Positions 10,022-22,000 of a DNA stretch of 64,000 bases are shown here, one piece after another. Position numbers and translations under genes: made by a program. Positions within the stretch are counted from its first letter, which is position 1. The number at the start of each line of letters is the position of its first letter. The DNA lies in NCBI RefSeq assembly GCF_019649055.1, contig NW_026570406.1:1-64000 (forward strand), given 5' to 3'. Source of the DNA: Paramacrobiotus metropolitanus (taxonomy: Eukaryota; Tardigrada; Eutardigrada; Parachela; Macrobiotidae). Below the pieces are notes generated by a model, which was not told the DNA's origin, made no database searches, and saw nothing but the letters and a program-made list of their open reading frames with translations.

Positions 10022-12317
10022 ATGCATCTTTATGGAGAAAGAAGTTCTAAGTACCATCCCGTACACCAATGGAACTCAGTGGATGTGCTGACAGAGAGTG
10101 GCTTCTTTCAGCACGGCGAAGTGATCGATGTGGCGGAGAACGGTCTGATCGTGGATTTCCGCTGCAGCGGCCAACGATCGCAGTTAGTCAGCCTCGAGAA
10201 AATCTTTGACGCGTCCGTCGTCCCGTGTTCGGCGCCGTACAGAGATTGGCATGATGAACTGCAGCGCAGTCCCGCACTAACGGAGAATGCCCGCGTGCAA
10301 GTACTGTGGCGCTCGCAACAGGGTGCTGCTTGGCTGTGGTATCCTGCGCGGCTCCTGCATCGTGCTTTCTTCTTCCCATTTGATAAGGTTCATCTCGTGT
10401 ATGTCGAAGTTGAACTGGACGGTCGACAACAAGCGGAACTGTTCAACGTTGATCAAGTGCGATTCAAACCGTCAGAGAAGGATCTTGCCAAACGAGCAGT
10501 GAAGGTGAGATGCTTTGTATCGCGAGAACAGCTTTTGCCTGCGAATTATTGGCAGACCATCACTTCTTTGCCAGCTGAACGTTTTCGGGAACAGCTTCAA
10601 TTTAATAAGGATACTTCTATCCGTGTTACCGCGATCCTTAGCGATACACTGAAGTATGTGCAGCGAACGGACACGAAGCCCCTGACGAAAAGGATGTGGT
10701 GCGTCGTTAGTGTTACTATGTAGTTTAATGGCAGCAGCCCCTTAGGGCAAACAAGCGCACGATGTAATAAGTTTATTTGCTTTATTTCACCTGACCCACA
10801 GTATGATGCATCGCCTTGCTTGGTAAAGTGTAGTTTTTCAATGCAACAGAAAATCATTTGTCATTATGTCTTACTTGTTCTGAGAAAACTTACACTAAAC
10901 ATGATACAAAAAGTTTTGAAAGTATATCAGCATTGTGAGGAAACCCAAATTTTATAGACGCAGCTTTTTATGGTGTATGTGTTTGTGATAGGAAAAAGCG
11001 TACCAGACGAGCCTAAAAGAGTTTGCACACGAGCAGCACTGGGTAAATAAGATACAGCGTGCTCTCAAACAAGCGAAACGCTTTCGCGCGGTTGATATCG
11101 CTAGAAAGCGTAAACATCCTGGCGATGACGGACAGACGACAATGAAACATGTACTGCCTGCTGAGACGCATCTCCTGCGCGAGATCTTCCACTCACTGGA
11201 TACCGTCAGCCGCCAGAAACTGCGGCGCGTCTGTCCGCTGTGGAATGCCGTCTTGACTGGCGCGGACAGCAGGAAAACCGTCTGGATTTCCTTCGAGATG
11301 AACCCGTTTTTTCTACTGACAGTGGAGGATTTTACCTACGTTTATGGCGCTGTCGCTTGCCTGATTAAGAGCATTAACAGTTCCACGCAACGATTGGTTG
11401 TAGAGTGTATGAAGGGGGAAAATATGGGCGGTGCCGTAGCGGTTGTTCGCTGGATGCTGGGCGGTATTCGTTTGAAACAGCTGATATTTCAGAGTTTGAA
11501 ATTGGATTGGGATGATCGTTTCGTGCAAGATTACGCTGACAACGGTGATGTTGTCGAGGAAGTAGATGATGGAAGCAACAAGGTGATACGGCGCTTGGTT
11601 AAAGACTTGAAGAGTTTACCGCCGTGCTGCACTGAAGTCAGACTGCGCCAGTGTGAATTTTATTGGTACCGAGGCTGCCGACGGATGACGGCGATTATCC
11701 CCAATGCTGCGATTCAACTGGATGCCGCGGATATCGAAGCGCAATTCTGGGATCTCTATGAGGCCACTCAGGCCAGTCTGTCGCGCGATGGAGTGAATGT
11801 GGAGGTGATGGCGGAATGGATTCGATCAGGATCGGAAGAACGCCGTACAATGGCTGCTCAGGTAGAAAAATCTTCTGGACTGAATTTGTTGAATTGTCTT
11901 GTGTATATTACCGATCTTGTAACTGTTTCAAATTAATTCTACAGTAGCGGAACTGAAAATTTAGTTTACTTGCATCAATTATGATTTGCACTTCAACATT
12001 ACAAGTTGGTTGATCGACAGTTGCTTAATGACTGGCAAAGTCGCGATCCGCGATTAACTACGCAGTATCGCGGTCACGAGTGGACGGAGGAGAATCTGGA
12101 GGATGTGGATGTTTCCCAGCTGACCACCATCACGCTGCGTGCATTGACAGAAGTTTCGGCATCTGCGAATAGTTGTGAAGGCGTTCAACCTGACGAAGAC
12201 AATGATGGCGGTGAACTCAACGAAGACATCATCGGGGACGAAGACTTGATTGATGAGGACGAGGTCGCAGATTACGATGGCAGTGAGTCGGACGAAGACT
12301 TCGAAGCCGATAAATAA
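10022..12317 (+). pseudogene. TF-B: tandem-Tudor/F-box-like family copy with 1-base frameshift
   Basis: Exons are 10022-10698, 10992-11861 and 12021-12317, with splice sites in the same places as TF-A. Exon 1 keeps the tandem Tudor region (HQWNSVDVLTESGFFQHGEV and the QQGAAWLWYPARLL block). Exon 2 carries ARKRKHPGDD and the F-box-like LLREIFHSLDTVSRQKLRRV. Exon 3 carries LLNDWQSRDPRLTTQYRG and an Asp/Glu-rich tail. Next to the exon 1 donor, the PLTE-x-DV codons of the other copies are one base short near 10688. Exon 1 is therefore 677 nt, not a multiple of three, and normal splicing would reach a TAA nine codons into exon 2. The rest is well preserved, so the loss is recent, is a sequencing error, or is bypassed by another donor. 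Confidence 0.75.
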
Positions 12318-12330
12318 TTTGCCCGAGGCT

Positions 12331-12339
12331 GTCCTAAAC
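12331..12339. repeat. Left 9-bp target-site duplication GTCCTAAAC
   Basis: GTCCTAAAC directly precedes the left terminal inverted repeat, and an identical copy directly follows the right one at 16985-16993. A 9-bp duplication is typical of Mutator-like (MULE) insertions. Confidence 0.85.
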
Positions 12340-12784
12340 GGCAGGGGTAAAACGTGGCAGTGGCACCTGCCAGTGGCACTGCCAATGGCATGGCAAGCGA
12401 TATAACCTGGAGACTCTGGCAAGTGGCAGGCGATAAAATCTGGCAGATTCCGCATAAAATGTGGCAACTAGTACGTTTTTGGTCAACTGCATAATTTTTT
12501 TAACATCTTGCCGGTAAAGCGTCAGTTTGACATGCCTATTGTTAATCACTTTATTGGCCATGCACGAAGTTCTTAAGTAAGCGCCGGCATACACAATTTC
12601 AAAAGGTCGTATTGCATTACTTCCAGATCTACAAAGTAGAAAGGACACCGCTGGCATAAGGCCTGCGAATGAACGCGGTGCTGTAAGCGGTTAACAGCGT
12701 GGGTACAGTGTTGATGACACTCTCCGGGTCAGTGCAGTACATTGTATCAGCCAACCTGGCTACCAGCACGGTAGACGCCCGCTT

Positions 12785-14072
12785 GTAGCCGGCAGAAAGG
12801 TGGACGGGTGGATGTTGGATGGTCAATGAAATCGCATCCACCAATCTGCCGACCTTCAGCAGACTGGTGGATGAGCCGTCCACCTTTTTGCCGAAGCACA
12901 TCCACGTTTTTCTAAAGCCGTCCACCTTTCTGCCGATCCAACCCGTCGGTGTCGATTGATATAACAATGACGCCAATGAATGAATATAGGTCCATTGTGA
13001 GATCAGTGCAAGCGTACACTGCTTGGTGGTGGGTGCAGTCACTCAGATATTTCCTTCACTCTGTCTGAACATGTCTTCCTACTCGTCTTTGTTATCCGGG
13101 GAGATTTGCTTCTGTTTTCTAAATTTAATTTAAAAAACTAAAGCTAGATGAGGAGCACCGTGCTTCTTGTCAATCAGCTAGTCAGCTGCCTGTCTCCGCA
13201 GACGAAAAAGTGAAGGCCAGAACGTTTCCTCTCGTTCAGTTCTCGGTAAGTCCACACCGTCAACTTTCCAAGGTTCGTAAGAACATAGGAAAACATTCGT
13301 AAGTTTTTCGCACCGAGTAAATTGCCTTTTGTTGCGAATAATGTAAATTACAGATCACTATAAGTTCGCAGTAAACTTGGGACAGCCAGTGCAATTGGGG
13401 TTCTCGCAGATAAGCAGTCCTAATTTTCGTTATTCGCCACAGCCAGCATACCGAATAGCTTCTAGAAGTTTTTCTTACCTTTTGGCATGTTGACTGGTTA
13501 AATCTACTAAACACTGAAGGAGATGAAAGAATTTGGTCTTCACTGTTGCGAAGAGCTGAGCTGCTGAGCTGAGAGACAGCCAGCTGATTAGCTGATTGAC
13601 AACGCGACTACAGTCCTCCTCGTTTACCTCTTCGGTTTTATTTAAACTTCAGAAATAAAACAAAATCACTTCGGAGAAGAAAAGCAAGTAGAACGACATG
13701 GCATTCAGACAGAGTAATTGGAATATCTAATTGACTGCATCCACCTTTCTGCCGGAGCAGTGTACGCTTGCATTGATCTTACAATGGACCTAAATGCATT
13801 CATTGGCGTCATTGTCATATCAATCGACACCGACGGGTTGGATCGGCAGAAAGGTGGACGGGTGTAGAAAATGGTGGATGTGTTCCGGCAGAAAGGTGGA
13901 CGGCTCATGCACCAACCTGCCGACCTTCGGCAGAAAGGTGGATGTGATCCAGCAGAAAGGTGGATGTGATCCGGCAGAAAGGTGGACGGCTCATCCACCA
14001 ATCTGCCGAAGGTCGGCAGATTGGTGGATGCGATTTCAATGAACATCCACCGTCCACCTTTCTGCCGGCTAC
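12785..14072. mobile_element. Nested foldback element inside the MULE-like element
   Basis: Both ends read GTAGCCGGCAGAAAGGTGGA in inverted orientation. The arms (about 12785-13040 and 13738-14072) carry several copies of the motif GGCAGAAAGGTGGACGG separated by short spacers. The loop holds a second inverted pair: CTTGTCAATCAGCTAGTCAG near 13170 against its counterpart near 13580. The layered symmetry implies insertion of one foldback into another. No coding capacity is seen. Confidence 0.75.
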
Positions 14073-14114
14073 ACCCGCTGACACATCACCTGGGCCTGCT
14101 TTTACTCGAATTTT

Positions 14115-14538
14115 GTAGCAGTGTTAGCTAACACCTTCACTTTCGCGCACCCAAACCTTTTTCCTTTGCTTTAAGCCATTCTAATCAAATACTTTGCATA
14201 CACTGGCGAGAAAATTATTTATAAGGCATTCAACATCCGGTTGGAGAGAGAATGATGGAAATAAAGTTTCAGTTGTTCAAACGCACTGCAATCAGTGCAA
14301 TGTACAAAAGTTTCACTATAGATTATTGTCTTTTACCTTGAACAACACCGAGGCAGGTTTCCACAGTTTCTTTCCTGTGCCCAAAAACGGTCTTCAGGCC
14401 AATGAATACAAATAATTTGGCTATAAAAATGTCGTGAAACTATACTAAAAGGTATGCGAAAGTGCGCGAAAGCGAGAAATACCGTGAACGGTGCATGAAT
14501 ACAGTTTGATACCATCCATCGGCACACTTCCCTTAAAT
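14115..14538. repeat. Single arm of the TTAA-ended dispersed repeat
   Basis: The segment resembles the right half of the element at 8983-9572. It keeps the GCGCGAAAG region and ends CACACTTCCCTTAA. It lies inside the MULE-like element, downstream of its nested foldback. Confidence 0.6.
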
Positions 14539-16021
14539 AGAAGTCCGGGAGAAAACGGCACTGAGCTCCGGTTTATATCCCGGAACTGAGCAAAACTACC
14601 TTCGCTTTATGCGTAGTTTATACCCAAAATATAGTTGATCAAAATTCAAAACGAAGAAATCTCAGATTTAACTTCTATTTGACTTTAAGCGCTACTTCCT
14701 GTTGGCTGTGATACATTTTGGACATTTCCGGCAGGAGATATCGATGTACGGTATGTTGATACTAATTATGGGAAAAATGGTGCAAACATAGAGTAAGCTA
14801 TGGGCTTAATATTACTTGCGCAAATTGACATAATAGTCGAACACGCAAATACAGAACGCAAATATAGACTACCACGAATTTAATTTCACGTAGCGTGTCC
14901 CGCTATGATTCTGTCTACCTTGATGGAGTCCACTTTTCATGAACATGACGGTACTGCAGCAGAAGTCGGCATTGTTAGGCACATCAAAAAGTAAAAACAG
15001 CGTCCCAATCAGAGTCAAATGTGTATGAACATTTCAACGCAACCGATTTTAACGTGCGCACAGGGTCGCATATCGCACATCAAAAATATGAAACAAAGAA
15101 ATCAATTTCTGTTAACTTTGCCGCTTGGGTTCATCTGAGCTCTGCTTGTGTCGTCGTTTAAGTACAACGGGCGAAAGTAAACCATCTAGTGAACCTGCGA
15201 AACTATAAGAGCTGATAAGGCTAGCCGCTAGCTGTTTGTAGAGCTATGCTGCATTTTATTTATACTGCCAATGTAAAAGTGGGCGCCAACAAGGCGCCGA
15301 TTTTTTTAGAATAACAACGAAGTTTCACATGCCCGCATCCCGAACATGAACCGAACCGGCGATAGTCTGCAGTCAAAACATTACTCTGTAGCCTGCACAG
15401 ATAGGTCGTGCTACACAAGCGCGGCTTCACTCACTCATTAACTATCCTTTTCTCCGCAGAAATCAATTCGTGATGCTTTACAAATTACAACGATATAGTG
15501 TCCCTTGTGATTCAAAACATTTTGTCTTCAATATTACGACAGATCGTGGAGAATTACTGGGTATGTTTAATTAACATTACAATGTCTAACATGACCGATA
15601 AATAATTTTTTATGACTGTAAAAGTATGATCACTAGGTCATATTTTATTATCAGTTTTGATTGATAATGATGCAGTATTAACACGTATCCGTATAGTTAT
15701 TAATAATGAGTTAACTACAGCTAGCGCCCCGCCAGTATAGTTCACGTTCTAGAGTTTGTTACAATTTCAGTTACTTTTTATCAGCGGTTTGACATAAAGC
15801 ATATATCTGTACAATGCACTGCGCACTGTACCAATATGTTTGTAGATGCAATTTTGGGTACAATCATTGCCTCTGTCCACTTTCCAGTAGTACAACATCA
15901 TACACCATGAATTGTTTGTTAGCTCCTGAATGGGCTCACTGGAGAGTGGGAATCATACAAATTTTAATTTATAAGTGCTGTGTCAGGCGTAATGTTTAAT
16001 TTATAAATGCTGTGTCAGGCG

Positions 16022-16063
16022 CTACAGCATGCAAAATTGTTCGCACAATTTTGCATGCTGTAG
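16022..16063. repeat. Perfect 19-bp stem with TCGC tetraloop
   Basis: CTACAGCATGCAAAATTGT, then TCGC, then the exact reverse complement. Just upstream, a segment reading AATTTATAAGTGCTGTGTCA is directly repeated. It sits in the body of the MULE-like element. It could extrude as a cruciform or fold as an RNA hairpin; nothing shows that it is transcribed. Confidence 0.75.
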
Positions 16064-16984
16064 TATAGTACAGTACTATGCTGAAAAACGACTACCCAGA
16101 AAATAATTGGGAAAATCAATTGAATATGTAAATGTTAGTAAAACGGGTCTAAACGTTTATATTTCCAGTTGATCTCATAAAATTAGATCAGAATTGTTTT
16201 GGATTTGACAGAAGTGTTTAATTACTTTAATACACGCGTTGACTTACGGCAGCCATCACAAGTTAAACCATCAAATGAGTGTGCCGAGAAAACTAAAGAT
16301 TCATTCTTTCACCAATTAACGGCACCTGATTAACCGAATAACGTGTCAGGCAGCTTTATGGTTAACCGCAAGCAAGGTGGATAGGGCATACCGCAAGGCA
16401 TATAGGGTGGAAAGCAAGTCTACTCGGCCCGTTTCCCTGTACTGCTGCCGTTACCCGCAAGGAGTGTGACGTTACGGCATTACATACGGTTAAATCAGGC
16501 GCGGTACATAAGCACCATCTATAGCCACCACGTAAAACACCAGCCAGCCGACTGACATCAGAAGTACAAGGGACTGGTTTGGCTAGACTTGTTTCCCCAT
16601 ATTTCAGCGGCTTGCATTCTACAGTTCTACTCGACAATCTGTGAGTGCCTCGTCAGCCGCGATTACGCGCCTTGCGATTCTGTTTTATGGCGCTACTTTG
16701 CGCAAAATGCGATGTGACCTTTTGAAATTGTGTATGCCGGCGCTTACTTAAGAACTTCGTGCATGGCCAATAAAGTGATTAACAATAGGCATGTCAAACT
16801 GACGCTTTACCGGCAAGATGTTAAAAAATTATGCAGTTGACCAAAAACTTACTAGTTGCCACATTTTATGCGGCATCTGCCAGGTTTTATCGCTTGCCAG
16901 TTGCCAGAGTCTCCAGGTTTTATCGCTTGCCATGCCATTGGCAGTGCCACTGGCAGGTGCCACTGCCACGTTTTACCCCCTGCC

Positions 16985-16993
16985 GTCCTAAAC
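16985..16993. repeat. Right 9-bp target-site duplication GTCCTAAAC
   Basis: This is the exact copy of 12331-12339 and directly follows the right terminal inverted repeat. The next base starts the ATG of a small membrane-protein-like frame. Confidence 0.85.
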
Positions 16994-17203
16994 ATGGTGC
17001 GCAATGCATATCTTTCCGGGATATTTTTGCGGTTTTTAACCGTATTTTGCGTATTGGGTGCCCTGTTTATTTTACACCTACTGTATTTCTGGTTAGAATG
17101 CCATTTCTGGTTTGCAATTAATGAGCCGTGTCCTAAGTTTGACCGGTTACGGTCGCCGGTCGGTAATATAATGATTAAAAAACTGCCGATATGCCGAAAC
17201 TAA
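16994..17203 (+). CDS. Small hydrophobic frame, possible N-terminal exon of a type II membrane protein
   Basis: A 69-codon frame begins with ATG in the context AAACATGG, immediately after the MULE target duplication. It encodes a short basic/polar start, one strong hydrophobic segment (FLRFLTVFCVLGALFILHLL) and a polar part containing NEPCPKFDRL. That is the layout of a signal-anchor protein. A possible donor, GTCG|GTAATA, lies near 17162, so this may be only a first exon. No family is recognised. The start lies very close to the TF-B stop once the transposon is removed, so an independent promoter is doubtful. Confidence 0.35.
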   Translation: MVRNAYLSGIFLRFLTVFCVLGALFILHLLYFWLECHFWFAINEPCPKFDRLRSPVGNIMIKKLPICRN

Positions 17204-17459
17204 TGGAGAAAAAACTAGAAAAAAAAAGAATCTGTAGCAGGTTCTTCGTGTCACCGGCGATCACTAACGCTAGAAATATCACTCCAGCTAAGGACCACAC
17301 GGCACGAGGTGCACTATCGTCAAAGATTTCAGATAAGCAGGAGTATGCACGTTTGCACAAGTATGCAGCAGAATAACTGTTAAAGCCTGCAGAGGAGCTA
17401 ACGTGGCAGTTTGATGAAGGAACTGGCAACAAATGGTATATCAGAACGGTAGACCACTA
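17191..17459 (+). pseudogene. Interrupted Lys-rich frame
   Basis: A frame starting at 17191 (MPKLMEKKLEKKRICSRFF) is broken by TAA at about 17374. It then continues in the same register with protein-like sequence (PAEELTWQFDEGTGNKWYIR) to a TAG at 17457-17459. The two halves could be exons of one gene or a damaged single frame. It overlaps the end of the preceding small frame in another register. No family is recognised. Confidence 0.25.
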
Positions 17460-18244
17460 GGAAACTGTAGATTTTTTCCCATTTTTTCAGTGTTTAGGCC
17501 TAGAGAGGCCTAGAGATCACACTCCCAGTGATCCGAGAACGAATATCACGCTACCTGTCTAAATTTTCCAGTAACAATTTATGAAAAATTCGGTAATAAG
17601 TGAGTAAAAGGGTTTATGCGAAATTAGTATAAAATGGATGCAAAATTAGGGTATAAAAGCTTTTATAATAACTTGTAACTTCGGCTGCAGTACGTAGGTA
17701 ATACTGATTCAGACGGCTGTCATTTTTTGCCGATGGGCCTGTTATATATATGAATGCTATATGCTTACGAATTAATGTAATTTTATAAGCAAAAGTTTAA
17801 GAGGGAGTCGCCGAGTAGAATATTTCTGGAAAATCGATTACGGGTATGAGTATGGTAGTACAGCAGTTGAAAGGTACAGGTCGGCAGACTTATATAGAAC
17901 ATATTGTATATATTTGAAAATATTGTTAATTAGCGAACGTTTGTTGTCTGCTGTTCGTCAAGGCAGAGATGCGCGGCATAGTAAACCTAAAACAATACTC
18001 GGATAGGCTTCAGCTTGCGAAGACGAAATATGCATGAAAATGTGCCATGAGTAAATCCACTCAGATAGCTGCAGCAATACTGTGATACCTGAAGTCTGAT
18101 ATTTTTACACATTTGATTATTTTTACACACTTCACACACGGCAAAATATGAGATTTTTTGAATTATTTTTAAGTAAACGCTTGTACAGAGTCCGAGAACT
18201 GAGAAGTACACCACTGCATTGTAACAGTATGTAGTATCAACAAT
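17460..18244. other. Intergenic, no supported gene
   Basis: AT-rich with only short frames. No RNA gene or repeat was recognised before the diverged foldback terminus near 18245. Confidence 0.35.
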
Positions 18245-18385
18245 TCTGTTAACTTTGTTTGGCCATCTTCTTTGAGCCTCAGCACATAAAAATGATTTTT
18301 TTTAATTATACTTAAGTGGTATAGTAATTTTTGCAGAAGATGAGATTTTTCTGAATTTGGACCAGATAAATGTGCCCTGCTAACG
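18245..18385. repeat. Diverged terminus of the TAA-flanked foldback family
   Basis: The segment GAGATTTTTCTGAATTTGGA leading to TGTGCCCTG resembles the right end of the 716-bp foldback at 51511-52226, and the AT-rich sequence before it also aligns loosely. Only one end was found, so it is a relic or a solo arm. Confidence 0.5.
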
Positions 18386-18556
18386 GATCAAAATTCTTAA
18401 AGCCACGGTAAGAAGATCACAACAACATTACCTATGTCGCTTGACGTCAGGAAGGGTAATTTGTGAAGGTGTTTCAAGCGTTAATTGCCGTGCACTCTAA
18501 TGAATCAGTGGCGTATTCTGCTGATGGTTAGCTTAACCGCAGTTTAATGAAGCGCG

Positions 18557-18976
18557 TCATGTATGCAGTTGACAAGGGTTTACCCTGGGTATGACTGCTC
18601 GTGCACCTGTAAACCGGCACCACATCCGCCCCTCCTCCTCGTCATTTTCCTCCTTCAAATTGGCGGCTTTGAGGCCGCGGCGCACGCGACGAATCCGCAT
18701 TAATCTCCTGTATACCATCTGCCGGGCCTGAGTGACGCGCTGCACAGTGGCACTGATCACTGTTATGGTTTGCCTAATGGCCATAATCGCCGAATCCGCA
18801 TAGCTCCCGTTTGCACGCGGAAATGTATACATCCCCAGCCGTGTGTGTGTGTTTACACTATAAAGCCAACTAACATAACAAGCGTTTTCTGTTACGAATA
18901 ATCGCACTTCGCGACAGCAGTCGTCGGCTGTGCCGTGACCCTTGGTTAAATATCCCACCCAGCTTTTCTTTCTCAA
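18557..18976 (-). CDS. Uncertain open frame, 139 codons
   Basis: The minus-strand frame has a mildly hydrophobic N-terminal third, a central SAIMAIRQTITVISATVQRV segment that could be a membrane helix or amphipathic helix, a basic stretch and an acidic EENDEEEG patch. Local G+C is higher than the flanks, as in the coding exons of this window. I found no partner exons or domain match. It may be a real small gene or chance. Confidence 0.25.
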   Translation of the reverse strand: MRKKSWVGYLTKGHGTADDCCREVRLFVTENACYVSWLYSVNTHTRLGMYTFPRANGSYADSAIMAIRQTITVISATVQRVTQARQMVYRRLMRIRRVRRGLKAANLKEENDEEEGRMWCRFTGARAVIPRVNPCQLHT

Positions 18977-19091
18977 CTACTCTGTATACATTCGCTTCAC
19001 GAGATCGACGGTTGACTTTTACTGACATTTTCTTCGTGGCTTCCCATTTCCCGATGCTAGTGATAAACGGAAAGACCCCCAAACATCCGCC

Positions 19092-22000
19092 ATGTCATCC
19101 AGTGTCACCCACAAGTCACCCCGTGGCACCAGGCTCTCCCCAGCCACCGGCAGTCCCGCGCACAGTCCGTTCAGCCACATGCACTCACCTGGCCATCACC
19201 ACACCAGTACCCGGGATACCCCTCGGACGACGCGGAATATTTTTGGTGGTGGATGGTCAACGCTGAAAGATGCCATCCGGGACGGAGCCTTCTCCCCGGG
19301 GCGGATCAGGCAGCATCTGGGAATGGGCGGCTCCCATCAGGTGGTAGAGGATGTGCCCTCCGATGGGCTGTGGACGGAGCTGCACCGCGGGGGTGTGCCG
19401 GTCAGGACGCAAGTTGCGCCAGAAAAGGAGAAGATGGATAGGCTGTTTGGGATGCAGGTCGGTATCTGGTTCGCCATTGGGGAAGCGTTTGCGAAAGGTG
19501 GTTTCGGGGAGGTGCGGTACGGTTACCACAAGTCCATGTCGGCGAAACGATTTGCGGTCAAGGTCGAATCCTTGGGACACACCGGGATGCGCCATTTATC
19601 CGCTGAATACAACATTTACTCCATTTTGGGAGATGCGCAGGGAATACCGCGATGCTATTACTATGGCTTGTGCGGTACCGCGCACAACGCTCTGGTGAGT
19701 TCTAATCAACTGTGTGTACCTTTCTAGCGTGAAATCAACTTGTTCAGTGAACAGTATGGTGATTTGGCAAAGTACAGAGTAATCGTACTGTTTATGTTGA
19801 TAACATGCGGTTCGTTGTCGTATGTGTCGTTTGTCTTGAATACCACGTGATCGCGCGTAGAAAGTTCTGCTTAATTAAACTAGTACCGCGCTAACATCCG
19901 GTTGCGGAGATAAGGCGTACCAAAATGGGTGAAAAGTTTAAACGCACTGTTGTGTACCAAAAGGCTGGTCATTACCCGATCTTCTTGAAACTTTGCTGCA
20001 AAAGTCGTATGACCATCAATTCAAAAGTGAACCAATTTCAGGTTCATAGCACTTTCCCATAACTGTAAATAAATATTGAATTTAGGAAATTCATTTAAAA
20101 ATCCGGAAAACAATGTTATGGATCTGATGTTGGTGCACTTTCGACTTCGTGTCTTTTGTGCCGAAACCAAGTGTTTGACATGTGTCTGTTGTACCAAGAA
20201 GTTTGGGTAATAGTCAGATTTTTGGCACACAACAATGCTTTTGAACTTTTCGCCCCTTTCAGTACGCCATATCTCGGTAACCAGATATTGCGCGCACAAA
20301 CGGTTCTCAGACCAATGTATACAAGTCATTTAGCTTCAGAACGACATAAAGTATTACAAAAAGAGTGATTCTGAGTGCGCAAAAGTGAAAGTTTAACTGT
20401 GTGTACCCCATTTTTGACACCATGTACCGTGCCATTTCCCTAAGCCGATTTCTACGGTGATTTCTCACGTACGTACTTTGTTGTTTACGTACGGTTTACG
20501 TATGTTTACGTTCTCACGTACGGCCTTTGTTTTCGGATGGCCTTGAATATTTGTGGCGGTCAATGTTTTGAAATTTCTGTAAGATGGTTGCCTGCTGAAA
20601 ACGACTAACTCAAAACAAATAACCGAAGAGGTCATAGTTCGTTTAACTGCACCAGGAAGACGCCTCAATACAATGATCATTTACGAGATACATATTGAAT
20701 TGAAAAATGTTCAGGCTGGGTCCTGAGCTGACAGTAGCAAATAACTGGCATTTGCGCAGTACCGTGAAATGAACGTGCCGACCACCACATTGTCAGTTAC
20801 CAAGGACGTGAATGGCTGCCTCCTTCTGACTCACTGATTGCTCCGGTTACTCTAATTGTCCTGAAGACCTAATAATACGTATCAACTATCAGGGAACAAC
20901 ACACAACTCCCATGCAGCGTTACAGGCGCGCGCTTCGAATCTGTGACAGCGGAGCACAGGCGACCAAAGTAATAACCAGCGAATCAGCGATTGAAAGCGT
21001 CTTGTGCACATACGGTACAAATTTGTTGATTGTATGACACTCGTATCAAATGGCTGGATTGCCCGGGTGCTGCAGGAGCATACAGTACACTGAGTACAGG
21101 AACGCACTGCGCACGATTATTACCAGCACAGTAAAAGGAGCTTTTGGATGGTATAATTACAGTATGTCATACTCGTAGTGTCATTGCTGCGAGCGAAAGT
21201 GGCTGGACAGCGTTATTATGCTGCTGATTGATCTATGGTGTAAAGATTTACCAGGCAATGCGCGGGTGGGGCGTATACAAGTACTGCAACTCTGGGAAAA
21301 TTACAGGTAATGGACTTGATGGGACCGTCACTGGATGACATCTTCGAGCAGATGGAACGCAAATTCACCTTACAAACCGTGTGTCTCATTGCACTCCAGT
21401 GCTTCGAACGGTTACAGTATATGCACAGAAAAGGTATCGTTCATGGCGACGTCAAGGGAGAAAACTTCCTCACCGGTCTGCCAAACGACGGCATGGACAA
21501 TGGTAAATAAAAATAAATCAATAAAAACATGTCAAAATCATTGGAACATTCACTAACAGATTAGCAACTTGCACGTGCCAATTGCGGGGAAGCAAAAGTC
21601 AATATTTCTATGCAGATTTGTGGACGTAGCAGCAGACGAACACTCTGAAATGCAGTTACAAGTAATCAGAATCCAATACACGGGAAAATAATTGATACTT
21701 CTGCGATTTTCTCTCCAGCTGCTACTTATAAAACTGCTCTAGCAATGTAATCACTAAATTGCAGGACCTGATATTATAAAAAAGGCCGCTCACGGTCCTC
21801 TGATGTGCACCGGCATTAAGACATATTAGCTGAAAACTCTTTCTTTATTGCAGTGATTTACATTGTGGATTTCGGATTGAGCCAGGTGCTGAAAGATCAG
21901 GAACAGGGAAGGTTCCTGTACAATGAGAACAGTATTGTCTGCCCGTCCGGTACACCGCGTTACATGTCCATCTCCGCCCATAATGGAAATGCGCTATCAT

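Larger units (their letters stand above)
12340..16984. mobile_element. Mutator-like element with 269-bp terminal inverted repeats, no transposase
   Basis: The left repeat 12340-12608 begins GGCAGGGGTAAAACGTGGCA. The right repeat 16716-16984 is its reverse complement with only scattered differences, such as one extra G in the first G run. Both ends are bounded by GTCCTAAAC. Long terminal repeats plus a 9-bp target duplication point to the Mutator superfamily. The 4.6-kb body has no transposase-sized frame, so the copy is non-autonomous or gutted. It contains a nested foldback element (12785-14072), a TTAA-type repeat arm (about 14115-14538) and a perfect hairpin (16022-16063). It was inserted 13 bp past the TF-B stop codon. 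Confidence 0.85.
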
